Shown: in pieces, positions 24,561 through 31,629 of the stretch | Numbering within the stretch: position 1 is the first letter of the stretch | How the letters are laid out: every line of letters begins with the position of its first letter | Assembly: GCF_014323665.1 (NCBI RefSeq) | Contig: NZ_JABVEB010000011.1 | Span: forward strand, 1-64,000 | Direction: 5' to 3' | DNA from: Actinomadura sp. HBU206391 | Lineage (GTDB): Bacteria; Actinomycetota; Actinomycetes; Streptosporangiales; Streptosporangiaceae | DNA: 64,000 bases | The notes under the pieces: model-generated | What the model was told of the DNA's origin: nothing | Database searches by the model: none | What the model saw: only the letters and a program-made list of their open reading frames with translations | Translations under genes and position numbers: made by a program

Positions 24561-25541
24561 GTGGTCGACACTGAACTCGCGAACCTGAGCAACCAGCTCA
24601 TGCTGGGCACCGTGCTCATGTACGTCGTCGCAATGTTCGGTTATGCGGCCGACCTCGCCTTCGGGCACCGCCGGAAGGCCGCCGAAGAGGCGGTGGCCGA
24701 GGAGAAGGTCCTCGTCGGCGCGGGCGGCCCCGAGACCGGTACGGCGACGCCCGCCGGCGCCACGGCGACGGAGATCACCGACGGAGATGACGCCGACGAG
24801 GACGACACCCCCTACAAGCGCGAGGTCGACTGGGGCCGGTTCGCCGTCCTGTTCAGCGTCCTCGGCTGGGGCCTGCACCTCGGCGCGCTCGTCGCCCGTG
24901 GGATGGCGGTGGAGCGCTGGCCCTGGGGCAACATGTACGAGTTCGTGGGGGCCATCACGTTCGCCGCCGTGACCGCGTTCCTCGTGCTGCTCGTCCGGCA
25001 GCAGGTCAGGTTCCTCGGCGCCTTCGTGATGCTCTTCGCCGTCGTCGCGCTCGGCATCGCGACGCTCTGGCTCTACACCGACGCCGGCCCGCTGGTGCCC
25101 GCGCTGAAGTCGTACTGGATCGCCATCCACGTGACCGCCGCGATCACCGCGACCGGAGCCTTCACCGTCGCGGGACTCTCCACCGTGCTCTATCTCGCCG
25201 CCTCACGCGGCATGGCCGGAACCGGCCGCCTGCCCGGGCCCGAGGCACTGGACCGCCTCGCCTACCGCGTCACCATGTTCGCGTTCCCGATCTGGACGTT
25301 CGCCATCATCGCCGGCGCGATCTGGGCCGACGCGGCATGGGGCCGCTACTGGGGCTGGGACCCCAAGGAGATCTGGTCGTTCGTCACCTGGGTCGTCTAC
25401 GCGGGCTACCTGCACGCACGCGCCACCGCCGGCTGGAAGGGACGCAAGGCCGCGATCGTCTCGCTCGTCGCCTACGGCTGCCTGCTGTTCAACTTCTTCG
25501 GCGTCAACTACATGTTCTCGGGCCTGCATTCGTACGCGTAG
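24561..25541 (+). CDS. ccsB: Cytochrome c biogenesis protein CcsB
   Basis: A 326-residue CcsA/CcsB-type haem exporter and lyase subunit. The haem-binding tryptophan-rich motif is WGRYWGWDPKEIWSFVTW near the C-terminal third, with flanking His residues in helices (LGWGLHLGAL, AIHVTAAIT, LHSYA). An acidic loop (GDDADEDD) follows the first helix, as in other actinobacteria. GTG 24561 was chosen because GAGGAG lies nine bases upstream, whereas GTG 24552 touches that sequence. It closes the cytochrome c maturation operon. Confidence 0.93.
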   Translation: MVDTELANLSNQLMLGTVLMYVVAMFGYAADLAFGHRRKAAEEAVAEEKVLVGAGGPETGTATPAGATATEITDGDDADEDDTPYKREVDWGRFAVLFSVLGWGLHLGALVARGMAVERWPWGNMYEFVGAITFAAVTAFLVLLVRQQVRFLGAFVMLFAVVALGIATLWLYTDAGPLVPALKSYWIAIHVTAAITATGAFTVAGLSTVLYLAASRGMAGTGRLPGPEALDRLAYRVTMFAFPIWTFAIIAGAIWADAAWGRYWGWDPKEIWSFVTWVVYAGYLHARATAGWKGRKAAIVSLVAYGCLLFNFFGVNYMFSGLHSYA

Positions 25542-25574
25542 CTGTGTTCATGGCCGCGCTGTGTTCATGGCCGC
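25541..25574 (+). repeat. Tandem 17-base duplication after ccsB
   Basis: GCTGTGTTCATGGCCGC occurs twice without interruption (25541-25557 and 25558-25574). On the minus strand each unit contains GGCCATGAACAC, the same GGCCATGA end as the repeat tails at 856 and 22241. Confidence 0.8.
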
Positions 25575-25679
25575 GCCTCCGGCGCGGCGGCGAGTAGGCG
25601 CTTTGACGCGGCGTCTTCCCTCGTCGCTTAGTCGCTCGTTCCTCGCTCCTGCGCTCCTCAGTCCAGACGCCGCGCGCCT
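25553..25679 (-). repeat. Structured dispersed repeat, copy C (inverted)
   Basis: Minus-strand copy of the element at 743-858. Its inner stem reads CGCGGCGTCT (607-616 of 25 kb) with AGACGCCGCG (665-674). The outer stem is AGGCGC (25596-25601) with GCGCCT (25674-25679). The five-base TCAAA bulge is retained (TTTGA at 25602-25606 on the plus strand). Compared with copies A and B, both stems changed sequence while keeping pairing. The tail holds a CCGCGCC/GGCGCGG hairpin. Confidence 0.75.
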
Positions 25680-25753
25680 GCTCGCAGAGCAACCTCTTCG
25701 GCACCGCCGACCCGGAGGGCCTCACTTACGCGCATTGACTGGAGGGTCTGCTC

Positions 25754-25871
25754 GGGGCGCGGCGCTGTCTGGACTGAGGAGCGAGCGAGTGCGAGGAACG
25801 AGCGCTCGTGAGCGACGAGGGAAGACAGCGCCTCAAAGCGCCCCGAGCCGCCGCGCCGGAGGCGCGGCCGA
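25754..25871 (+). repeat. Structured dispersed repeat, copy B
   Basis: The outer stem is GGGGCGC (25754-25760) with GCGCCCC (25838-25844). The inner stem is GGCGCTGTCT (25761-25770) with AGACAGCGCC (25823-25832). The TCAAA bulge is at 25833-25837. The tail contains CCGCGCC-GGA-GGCGCGG. Copy C lies in inverted orientation 74 bases to the left, so the two can also pair with each other as a large cruciform between ccsB and the convergent PLDc_N gene. No coding gene is supported in 25542-25871. Confidence 0.8.
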
Positions 25872-26177
25872 CTACTCGTCGCCGCGGATGCGGCGCTCCA
25901 GGTTGCGGAGGAACTCGGGGTCGTCGTCCGGGCCGCGGGGGAGCTCCCGCTGCTCGGGGTCGGGGGAGGTGGTGCCGGACCAGACCTGGGCGGCCGGCTG
26001 CCGGGGACGTCCGAAGCCCATCCAGACAAGGGCGCCGATCCAGAACCCGAGCAGAACGATCAAGAACCAACCGAACTTGGGCAGGTACCGCACGGCCGCC
26101 TCATCCGTGGTCAGCACGTCGAACAGGCAGAAGAGCCAGACACCGAGTGCGATCAGGGCGAGGAGGACATAGAACAT
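25872..26177 (-). CDS. Small membrane protein with PLDc_N-type domain
   Basis: A 101-residue protein with two hydrophobic helices, MFYVLLALIALGVWLFCLFDV and FGWFLIVLLGFWIGALVWMGFG, separated by TTDEAAVRYLPK. This pattern fits the phospholipase D-nuclease N-terminal (PLDc_N) family of small membrane proteins. The Pro/Asp/Glu/Arg-rich C-terminal tail is cytoplasmic or extracellular, with unknown orientation. ATG 26177 starts directly at the first helix, and the upstream open frame has no family-like sequence. It converges on the repeat pair at 25553-25871. No function is established for the stand-alone form. Confidence 0.78.
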   Translation of the reverse strand: MFYVLLALIALGVWLFCLFDVLTTDEAAVRYLPKFGWFLIVLLGFWIGALVWMGFGRPRQPAAQVWSGTTSPDPEQRELPRGPDDDPEFLRNLERRIRGDE

Positions 26178-26310
26178 GCCCGCAGCGTAACCCGTTCTAC
26201 GTGGGGATGACGTCAAGTCAGGTTCGGCCTTACCCTGCCAGAAGCGACAGCGAGGACAGGCCCGGCGAGTCCTGTCCGGGTTGCCGCGGAGACCCGGTGA
26301 GGGGAGCGCG

Positions 26311-27174
26311 ATGCGATATTGGGGCACACACCGCAAGTCCCGAGATGCACGAGATGCGGCATATGCCTCGTCACCCACCGATCACAAGCCCGAGCACAAG
26401 GCCACGAGGCCACGGCGCACCCAGCCCCGCGACGCGCTCGGCCGCTTTCGGAAAGCGGGCCGCGATGACAGGTACGCGGTCGAGACGGTGGAGCGCCGCC
26501 CGACCTGGCGCGACTTCGAACTGCGCGACGAGCCGCCGCGCACCCGCTCGCATCCGCCCGACGCCCCGATCCGGCCGGACGGTCGTCGGCACTGTGGCTC
26601 GCTGGAGAGCATCATCTATCGGCAGTGGGACGCACGGGAGGGCCTGCCGCCGCCCGACGTGGTCAGGGCCATCGACAGCCTGGCGTCACTGCCCGAGCCG
26701 CTGAAGGAGAAGCTGGCCGAGGGGGTCGACGGGATCTACATCGGTCCGGGCGGGGTGCCCGATCTCGACGACATGTCCCATCTCAAGGGGCGGCCGTTGC
26801 CGTCCGGAAAGGCGACCTGGGACATCTGCGCCGGGGCTTACGGCGATCGCAAGATCATCGTGGGTGATCAGCCGTCACCGACCCCGGACGTCATGATGCA
26901 CGAGGTGGGGCACGCTCTCGACGACATCGACGGGGGCGACGGCGGCTGGCAGTCGGACACTCCCGAGTTCCGTGCCCTGTACGCCGAATGCCTCCCGCAT
27001 CTGGCGAGTGACTTCCACCTTCAGCCGAACGATCTTGGCCGCCGGGAGTTCTTCGCGGACGCCTTCGCGGCGATCGGCGCGCGGCAGCGCCCGGCTCTGG
27101 TGGACATGCTGGGCGGCAACATCCGGACGGCGCTCAACGTGATGCTCTTCTTCAATCGCCGGTACGGAATGTAG
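26311..27174 (+). CDS. Uncharacterised HExxH zinc-protease-like protein
   Basis: A 287-residue protein with a zincin signature: MMHEVGHALDD near residues 195-205 and, 45 residues on, RREFFADAFAA, whose Glu would be the third metal ligand. The arrangement resembles the anthrax-lethal-factor-like (ATLF/M34) fold. YIGPGGVPDLDDMSHLKG before the motif is typical of such toxin-like metalloproteases. The N-terminal 80 residues are strongly basic (RRTQPRDALGRFRKAG) with no signal peptide. ATG 26311 has GAGGGGAG four bases upstream. A small gene follows 10 bases later and may encode a partner or inhibitor. The target protein is unknown. Confidence 0.65.
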   Translation: MRYWGTHRKSRDARDAAYASSPTDHKPEHKATRPRRTQPRDALGRFRKAGRDDRYAVETVERRPTWRDFELRDEPPRTRSHPPDAPIRPDGRRHCGSLESIIYRQWDAREGLPPPDVVRAIDSLASLPEPLKEKLAEGVDGIYIGPGGVPDLDDMSHLKGRPLPSGKATWDICAGAYGDRKIIVGDQPSPTPDVMMHEVGHALDDIDGGDGGWQSDTPEFRALYAECLPHLASDFHLQPNDLGRREFFADAFAAIGARQRPALVDMLGGNIRTALNVMLFFNRRYGM

Positions 27175-27184
27175 GTGACCGAAG

Positions 27185-27445
27185 ATGTACGTGATAAGAC
27201 TCACCAACGGGAACCTGCGGGTGCCCCATAGCGCCGTTCTGGAACGCGGGGCGGGTGAGGAGGGCGGCCAGGTCATCGGCCAGGCGTACGTGGAAATCGG
27301 TCCTGAGGACCCGGACTACGAACGACTCGCCGGGCAGGCGCTCACTCTGGAGGAACTGGAGCGGAAACGGCGTCAGTGGCAGGATGGCGACGAGGCACTG
27401 CTCCGACAGTTCGAGGAGTGGAAGGCCCAGCAGAATGACGACTGA
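27185..27445 (+). CDS. Small protein paired with the HExxH protein
   Basis: An 86-residue acidic protein of no family I recognise. The first half is predicted beta-rich (MYVIRLTNGNLRVPHSAVLE, GQAYVEIGPEDPDYERL). The second half is a charged helix (LTLEELERKRRQWQDGDEALLRQFEEWKAQQ) suited to a coiled coil or protein contact. It starts 10 bases after the HExxH gene with GGTGACC upstream and is almost certainly cotranscribed. By analogy with paired toxin-type metalloproteases it may be a chaperone or inhibitor, but that is inference from layout only. Confidence 0.6.
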   Translation: MYVIRLTNGNLRVPHSAVLERGAGEEGGQVIGQAYVEIGPEDPDYERLAGQALTLEELERKRRQWQDGDEALLRQFEEWKAQQNDD

Positions 27446-27505
27446 TGTCGTCTGGTCCGTGAGTGCTACGCAAGGGGGGTTCTGCGCGACACGGACCCAG
27501 ACGAC

Positions 27506-27709
27506 TCAGCGACTGACGTGCTCCGCGACGGGCTCTTCGCCGCGCAGTAGTGCATGCACTTCGGATTCCCGAAAACGCCGGTGTCCGCCCGGAGTCCGGA
27601 TGCTGCTGATCCGGCCTGCGGCGGCCCATCGGGTCACGGTCTTAGGGTCGACCCGGAAGAGCGCAGCCACCTCTCCGGGGGTCAGCAGGCGCTCGCTCGT
27701 GCTTTCCAC
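27506..27709 (-). CDS. bldC: BldC, MerR-like developmental DNA-binding protein
   Basis: A 67-residue protein almost identical in design to Streptomyces BldC, which binds DNA cooperatively as head-to-tail oligomers and holds back development. The single HTH-wing domain runs RLLTPGEVAALFRVDPKTVTRWAAAGRISSIRTPGGHRRFRESEVHALL. GTG 27709 has GGGGGAG eight bases upstream. The short, variable tail (RGEEPVAEHVSR) is typical. The gene stands alone between the HExxH pair and the menaquinone region, and its promoter region (27710-27953) is noticeably AT-rich for this genome. Confidence 0.93.
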   Translation of the reverse strand: MESTSERLLTPGEVAALFRVDPKTVTRWAAAGRISSIRTPGGHRRFRESEVHALLRGEEPVAEHVSR

Positions 27710-27953
27710 GTTTCTCTCCCCCTTTGTCCCGCTCTCGGTGCGGGTGGACTGTTTCTAAGTGTGCCGGGTCAAGACCGATTTCTCCCTTGTTTTCGGAAAA
27801 CATCACGGTGTGTAGTTGCGTGACCAGGAGAAATAACTCGAAGTAAATATGATATATCGCTCAGCCGTCACGATGATCTTTGTATACCCGCCGTGTAACC
27901 CTTAGGACAACCAGTTACCGGCGAGTTGTGGACAACCGCTTAGGCTTCGACCC
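27710..27953. promoter_or_regulatory. AT-rich bldC promoter region
   Basis: This 244-base stretch has unusually low GC content, including AAGTAAATATGATATATCGC and CTTTGTATACCC. On the plus strand, TCACGGTGTGTAG (27803-27815) matches the BldD operator pattern TNACNCWGNGTNA except at two positions. BldD controls bldC in Streptomyces, but the match is weak. No coding gene is supported here. Confidence 0.3.
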
Positions 27954-28097
27954 ATGTCTGAGCTAGTGACCGTAGCGGAGATTGCGCAAGCGGCACGCCG
28001 ATTGCGCGGGCTCGCTGAGCGAGCACCGCTCGCCGCGTCGAACTCCGGCCGTTCCCCGGGGCGGGTGCCGTCTCGGTCCGCGCCCGGCATAACCTGA
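27954..28097 (+). pseudogene. Possible N-terminal remnant of a threonine dehydratase gene
   Basis: A 47-codon ORF starting MSELVTVAEIAQAARRLRGL and continuing AERAPLAAS. This closely resembles the first 30 residues of threonine ammonia-lyase, normally followed by the PLP-binding domain. Here the similarity ends and the frame closes after SRSAPGIT. No remaining part of such an enzyme is nearby. It is best read as the 5' stub of a deleted gene. A short functional peptide is the alternative. Confidence 0.4.
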
Positions 28098-28104
28098 AGG
28101 TGCC

Positions 28105-28374
28105 ATGCGATCCGTACTCGCCTATTCCGCCGCCCGGGTGCTGCTGTTCTTCTCGACCGCCGGGGTGCTCTTCCTGCTGGGCGCCCGCGGCCTGCTCCTG
28201 CTGGCGCTCGCCGTGCTGATCAGCGGGCTGATCAGCTTCGTGCTGCTGGCCCGGCAGCGCGACGCCATGTCGGCGGTCGTGTCCGAGAACGTCCGCGACA
28301 AGCGCCGCAGATTCGAAGCGGCGAGGTCGCGTGAGGACGGGCCTGATGATCCTGGGACGTCGCCGCCCGCCTAG
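28105..28374 (+). CDS. DUF4229 domain membrane protein
   Basis: An 89-residue protein with two closely spaced hydrophobic helices (YSAARVLLFFSTAGVLFLLG and LLLLALAVLISGLISFVLLA), followed by a basic segment (NVRDKRRRFEAARSRE) and a short acidic/Pro tail. It matches the DUF4229 family found in actinobacteria, often beside menaquinone genes. TAACCT lies nine bases before the ATG with no ribosome-binding site. Its TAG stop overlaps the predicted -10 hexamer of menG. The function is unknown. Confidence 0.82.
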   Translation: MRSVLAYSAARVLLFFSTAGVLFLLGARGLLLLALAVLISGLISFVLLARQRDAMSAVVSENVRDKRRRFEAARSREDGPDDPGTSPPA

Positions 28375-28377
28375 GCT
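28372..28377 (+). promoter_or_regulatory. -10 hexamer TAGGCT, predicted leaderless start of menG
   Basis: TAGGCT ends six bases before ATG 28384, with GGCGCC between and no Shine-Dalgarno sequence. Its TAG is also the stop codon of the DUF4229 gene. Confidence 0.45.
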
Positions 28378-28383
28378 GGCGCC

Positions 28384-29094
28384 ATGACCCGCGCTTCCCT
28401 CGACAAGCAACCGGCCGACGTCGCGGCGATGTTCGACCGCACCGCCGAGCGCTATGACCTGCTCAACGGCCTCATGACGGTCGGGCAGGACCGCCGGTGG
28501 CGGGGGCTGGTCCGCAAGGCCGTCGACGCCCGTCCGGGCGAGCTCATCCTCGACCTGGCCGGCGGCACCGGCACCTCCTCGGTGCCCTTCGTGGCAGCGG
28601 GCGCACGCTGCGTCACCTGTGACTTCTCGCTCGGCATGCTGCGGGTCGGAGCACGCAGGAACAGCGCCGCCAGGTCCACCGGCCGGCTCGGCTTCGTCGC
28701 CGGCGACGCGCTGCGCCTTCCATTCGGCGACGGCGCCTTCGACGCCGTGACGATCTCTTTCGGGCTGCGCAACGTCGCCGACACCGGCCAGGCCCTGCGC
28801 GAGATGCTGCGGGTGACCCGCCCCGGAGGGCGGCTGGTGGTCTGCGAGGTCAGCCGTCCGCCGAACGCGGTCCTGGCGTTCGGCCACCGGCTGCACCTGA
28901 AGTACGGGCTTCCGCTACTGGCGAAGGCCAGTTCCAACCCCGACTCCTACACCTACCTGGCCGAGTCGACGCTGGCCTGGCCGGACCAGGCCGCGCTGGC
29001 CGCCAGGCTGGGGGACGCGGGCTGGGAGTCGGTGCGCTGGCGCAACCTCTCGCTCGGCGTCGTCGCACTGCATCATGGTCGGAAGCCGGCGTGA
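28384..29094 (+). CDS. menG: Demethylmenaquinone methyltransferase (UbiE/MenG family)
   Basis: A 236-residue SAM-dependent methyltransferase adding the C-methyl group to demethylmenaquinone, the final ring step. Conserved blocks are [21 protein letters not shown] at the N-terminus, the SAM motif [10 protein letters not shown] near residue 59, and [26 protein letters not shown]. The length fits the actinobacterial family. The following gene encodes the menaquinone side-chain reductase, so two late menaquinone steps are adjacent. The mRNA appears leaderless. Confidence 0.92.
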   Translation: MTRASLDKQPADVAAMFDRTAERYDLLNGLMTVGQDRRWRGLVRKAVDARPGELILDLAGGTGTSSVPFVAAGARCVTCDFSLGMLRVGARRNSAARSTGRLGFVAGDALRLPFGDGAFDAVTISFGLRNVADTGQALREMLRVTRPGGRLVVCEVSRPPNAVLAFGHRLHLKYGLPLLAKASSNPDSYTYLAESTLAWPDQAALAARLGDAGWESVRWRNLSLGVVALHHGRKPA

Positions 29095-29227
29095 TCGCCG
29101 CATCGCTGTGATGGTCTCGCAGCGGCCGGACAGGGTCGGGCCGGGACGGTCACGACAGGGTGATCGCATAGTAAGGACTCCCGTACCCCTCATACCCCAA
29201 CCAGGAGTAGGCTCCATAACGAAGCAT

Positions 29228-29245
29228 TTGTGAAGCCCTTCACAA
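29228..29245 (+). promoter_or_regulatory. Perfect Rex operator upstream of the menJ-nuo operon
   Basis: TTGTGAAGCCCTTCACAA matches the Rex consensus TTGTGAA-N4-TTCACAA at every defined position and lies 27 bases before the start at 29273. TAGGCT or ATAACG just upstream could be the -10 element, placing Rex over the transcription start. Rex control of complex I is known in Streptomyces. Confidence 0.87.
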
Positions 29246-29272
29246 GCGAACGAGCGGAACAAGAGGACGAAA

Positions 29273-30544
29273 GTGACGGACTCCGCCCGAGAAGCCGATG
29301 TCATCGTCGTGGGGGCCGGCCCTGCAGGGTCGACGACGGCCTATTACCTCGCCCAGGCGGGCCTGGACGTGCTGTTGCTCGAGAAGACCGAGTTCCCGCG
29401 GGAGAAGGTCTGCGGCGACGGTCTGACTCCGCGCGCCGTCAAAAGCCTCGTCGGTATGGGCGTCGACCTCGACGCGCCCGGCTGGGTGCGTAACAAGGGC
29501 CTGCGCATCTACGGCGGCGGGGTCCGCCTCGAGTTGCCGTGGCCGGAGCTCGCGAACTACCCCGACTTCGGGCTGGTGCGCACCCGTCTCGACTTCGACG
29601 AGATCCTCGCCGACCGGGCGGTCAAGGCCGGGGCCCGGCTGCACCAGCGCACCAACGTCACCGAGCCGATCGTCGACGAGCGCACCGGGCGGATCACCGG
29701 AGTGATCGCCAAGCAGAACGGCGAAGAGATCACGTTCTCCGCGCCGCTGGTGGTGGCCGCCGACGGCAACTCCTCCCGGCTCTCGCTCGCCATGGGCCTG
29801 CGCAAGCGCGAGGACCGCCCGATCGGCGTCGCGGTGCGCCGCTACTACGAGAGCCCGCGGCACGACGACGACTACCTCGAGTCCTGGCTGGAGCTGTGGG
29901 ACCGGGACGAGAAGGGCGAGGCCCGGCTGCTACCCGGCTACGGCTGGGTCTTCGGCGTCGGCGACGGCACCTCGAACGTCGGCCTGGGCCTGTTGAACAC
30001 CAGCAAGGGCTTCGGCAACACCGACTACCGGGCGATGCTCAAGCGCTGGGTCGCGAACATGCCCGAGGAGTGGGGCTTCGTCGAGGACAACGCCACCGGG
30101 CCGATCCGCGGGGCGGCGCTGCCGATGGGCTTCAACCGGCAGCCGCACTACACCAGAGGCCTGCTGCTGGTCGGCGACTCCGGCGGCATGATCAACCCGT
30201 TCAACGGCGAGGGCATCGCCTACGCCATGGAGTCCGGGGAGTACGCGGCGGACGTGATCGTCCAGGCGCTGGCACGACCCACCCCGGCGCAGCGAGAGCG
30301 CGCCCTGTACGACTATCCGAGGGTGCTCAAGGAGGCGTACGGCGGTTACTACACCGTCGGACGGGTGTTCGTGAAGGCCATCGGCGACCCGCGAGTGATG
30401 AAGTTCGCGACCACGCACGGCCTGCCGCACCCGACCCTGATGCGGTTCACTCTGAAGCTGCTCGCCAATCTGACGGATCCGCGAGGCGGCGACGCGATGG
30501 ACCGGATCATCAACGCCATGTCCAAGCTCGCTCCGGCGGCATGA
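29273..30544 (+). CDS. menJ: Geranylgeranyl reductase family protein, likely menaquinone reductase
   Basis: A 423-residue FAD enzyme of the geranylgeranyl reductase family. The N-terminal FAD motif is VIVVGAGPAGSTTAYYLAQ, followed by EFPREKVCGDGLTPRAV, and the second FAD motif is LLLVGDSGGMINPFNGEGIAYAME near residue 300. It fits mycobacterial MenJ, which partly saturates the isoprenoid tail of menaquinone. GTG 29273 follows AGAGGACG. It sits between menG and nuoA and directly behind a perfect Rex site, so it is likely the first gene of the respiratory operon. A role in other isoprenoid reductions is possible. Confidence 0.87.
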   Translation: MTDSAREADVIVVGAGPAGSTTAYYLAQAGLDVLLLEKTEFPREKVCGDGLTPRAVKSLVGMGVDLDAPGWVRNKGLRIYGGGVRLELPWPELANYPDFGLVRTRLDFDEILADRAVKAGARLHQRTNVTEPIVDERTGRITGVIAKQNGEEITFSAPLVVAADGNSSRLSLAMGLRKREDRPIGVAVRRYYESPRHDDDYLESWLELWDRDEKGEARLLPGYGWVFGVGDGTSNVGLGLLNTSKGFGNTDYRAMLKRWVANMPEEWGFVEDNATGPIRGAALPMGFNRQPHYTRGLLLVGDSGGMINPFNGEGIAYAMESGEYAADVIVQALARPTPAQRERALYDYPRVLKEAYGGYYTVGRVFVKAIGDPRVMKFATTHGLPHPTLMRFTLKLLANLTDPRGGDAMDRIINAMSKLAPAA

Positions 30545-30677
30545 CCCCCCGAGGAACGAAGGAATGATCAGCCTGCCTAGGATGGGAATCCCGGCCGTGA
30601 CCTCGGACATGTCCTGGGCCGAGGCCGGTCGTCCATGCGTGGTGCACAGGGCCGTGCGTACCGAGAAGGGGGTGTAG
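30541..30677 (+). other. Two overlapping mini-ORFs bridging menJ to nuoA
   Basis: An 8-codon ORF (MTPRGTKE) starts at 30541 in an ATGA overlap with the menJ stop. Its own stop overlaps, again as ATGA, the start of a 37-codon ORF (30564-30677, MISLPRMGIPAVTSDMSW and onwards). That ORF ends six bases before the nuoA GTG, and GAGGA precedes the second start. The peptides resemble no known protein. They may exist to carry ribosomes across the gap. Confidence 0.4.
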
Positions 30678-30683
30678 GAACCC

Positions 30684-31043
30684 GTGGATCTCTATGTGCC
30701 GATCGTCGTGCTCGGTGTGCTCGCGTTCGGCTTCGCCGCCGTCTCGGTGGTCATGGGCTCGTTCACCGGTCCGAAGCGCTGGAACCGGGCCAAGCTCGAC
30801 GCCTACGAGTGCGGCATCGAGCCGACGCCGCAGCCGGCGGGCGGCGGCCGGTTCCCGGTGAAGTACTACCTCACGGCGATGCTGTTCATCGTCTTCGACA
30901 TCGAGATCATCTTCCTGTACCCGTGGGCGGTCGCCTTCGACAGTCTCGGAATGTTCGGTCTCGTGGAAATGGTGCTGTTCATTCTCACCGTCCTGGTCGC
31001 GTACGCCTATGTCTGGCGGCGTGGCGGTCTGGAGTGGGACTGA
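30684..31043 (+). CDS. nuoA: NADH-quinone oxidoreductase subunit A
   Basis: A 119-residue membrane subunit of complex I with three hydrophobic helices. Family blocks are [12 protein letters not shown] in the first loop, near the quinone entry region, and [30 protein letters not shown] 30684 follows TAGGA. It is the first of fourteen contiguous nuo genes in the standard A-to-N order, all in one orientation. Confidence 0.95.
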   Translation: MDLYVPIVVLGVLAFGFAAVSVVMGSFTGPKRWNRAKLDAYECGIEPTPQPAGGGRFPVKYYLTAMLFIVFDIEIIFLYPWAVAFDSLGMFGLVEMVLFILTVLVAYAYVWRRGGLEWD

Positions 31044-31081
31044 TGGGTCACTGCGTGGAGGGAGGCCCGCAATGGGCCTAG
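31043..31081 (+). other. 12-codon mini-ORF bridging nuoA to nuoB
   Basis: ATG 31043 shares one base with the nuoA TGA, and the frame ([12 protein letters not shown]) ends at TAG 31079-31081, inside nuoB. It also contains the nuoB ribosome-binding site GGAGG. It could couple nuoB translation to nuoA. Confidence 0.3.
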
Positions 31082-31629
31082 AAGAGAAGCTCCCCAGCGG
31101 TTTCATGCTGAGCACGGTCGAGCAGGTCGTCGGGTGGGCGCGTAAGAGCTCGGTGTGGCCGGCGACCTTCGGGCTCGCCTGCTGTGCCATCGAGATGATG
31201 GCCACCGGCGACCCCCGGCACGACTTCTCCCGGTGGGGAATGGAACGTGCCTCCGGTTCGCCCCGGCAGGCCGACCTGATGATCGTCGCGGGCCGGGTCA
31301 GCCAGAAGATGGCCCCGGTGCTCCGGCAGATCTACGACCAGATGGCCGAGCCCAAGTGGGTCATCGCGATGGGCGTCTGCGCCTCCAGCGGAGGCATGTT
31401 CAACAACTACGCCATCGTCCAGGGCGTCGACCACATCGTTCCGGTCGACATCTACCTGCCGGGCTGCCCGCCGCGGCCGGAGATGCTGCTCGACGCGATC
31501 CTCAAGCTGCACGACAAGATCCAGAACACCAAGCTCGGCGCGCACCGCCGCGAAGAGATCAAGGTGCTGGAGGAGTCGCGGCTGAAGTCCCTCCCGCTGC
31601 TCGGCCAGTCGGGAGTGGGGGCGGTATGA
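31072..31629 (+). CDS. nuoB: NADH-quinone oxidoreductase subunit B
   Basis: A 185-residue peripheral-arm subunit that holds the terminal [4Fe-4S] cluster N2, which reduces menaquinone. The four ligands are in [20 protein letters not shown] and [12 protein letters not shown] 31072 has GGAGG six bases upstream. In-frame sequence before it lacks family similarity. The Lys/Glu-rich tail after the core ([12 protein letters not shown]) is common in actinobacteria. The stop overlaps the nuoC ATG (ATGA). Confidence 0.95.
   Translation: MGLEEKLPSGFMLSTVEQVVGWARKSSVWPATFGLACCAIEMMATGDPRHDFSRWGMERASGSPRQADLMIVAGRVSQKMAPVLRQIYDQMAEPKWVIAMGVCASSGGMFNNYAIVQGVDHIVPVDIYLPGCPPRPEMLLDAILKLHDKIQNTKLGAHRREEIKVLEESRLKSLPLLGQSGVGAV

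Noticed and set aside
26254-26277. GGACAGG/CCTGTCC hairpin before the HExxH gene
   Set aside because: Only seven pairs with a ten-base loop in very GC-rich DNA. Such hairpins are expected by chance.
31155-31625. Long in-frame extension upstream of nuoC
   Set aside because: This is nuoB read in another phase. The ATGA overlap at 31626 gives the natural start.
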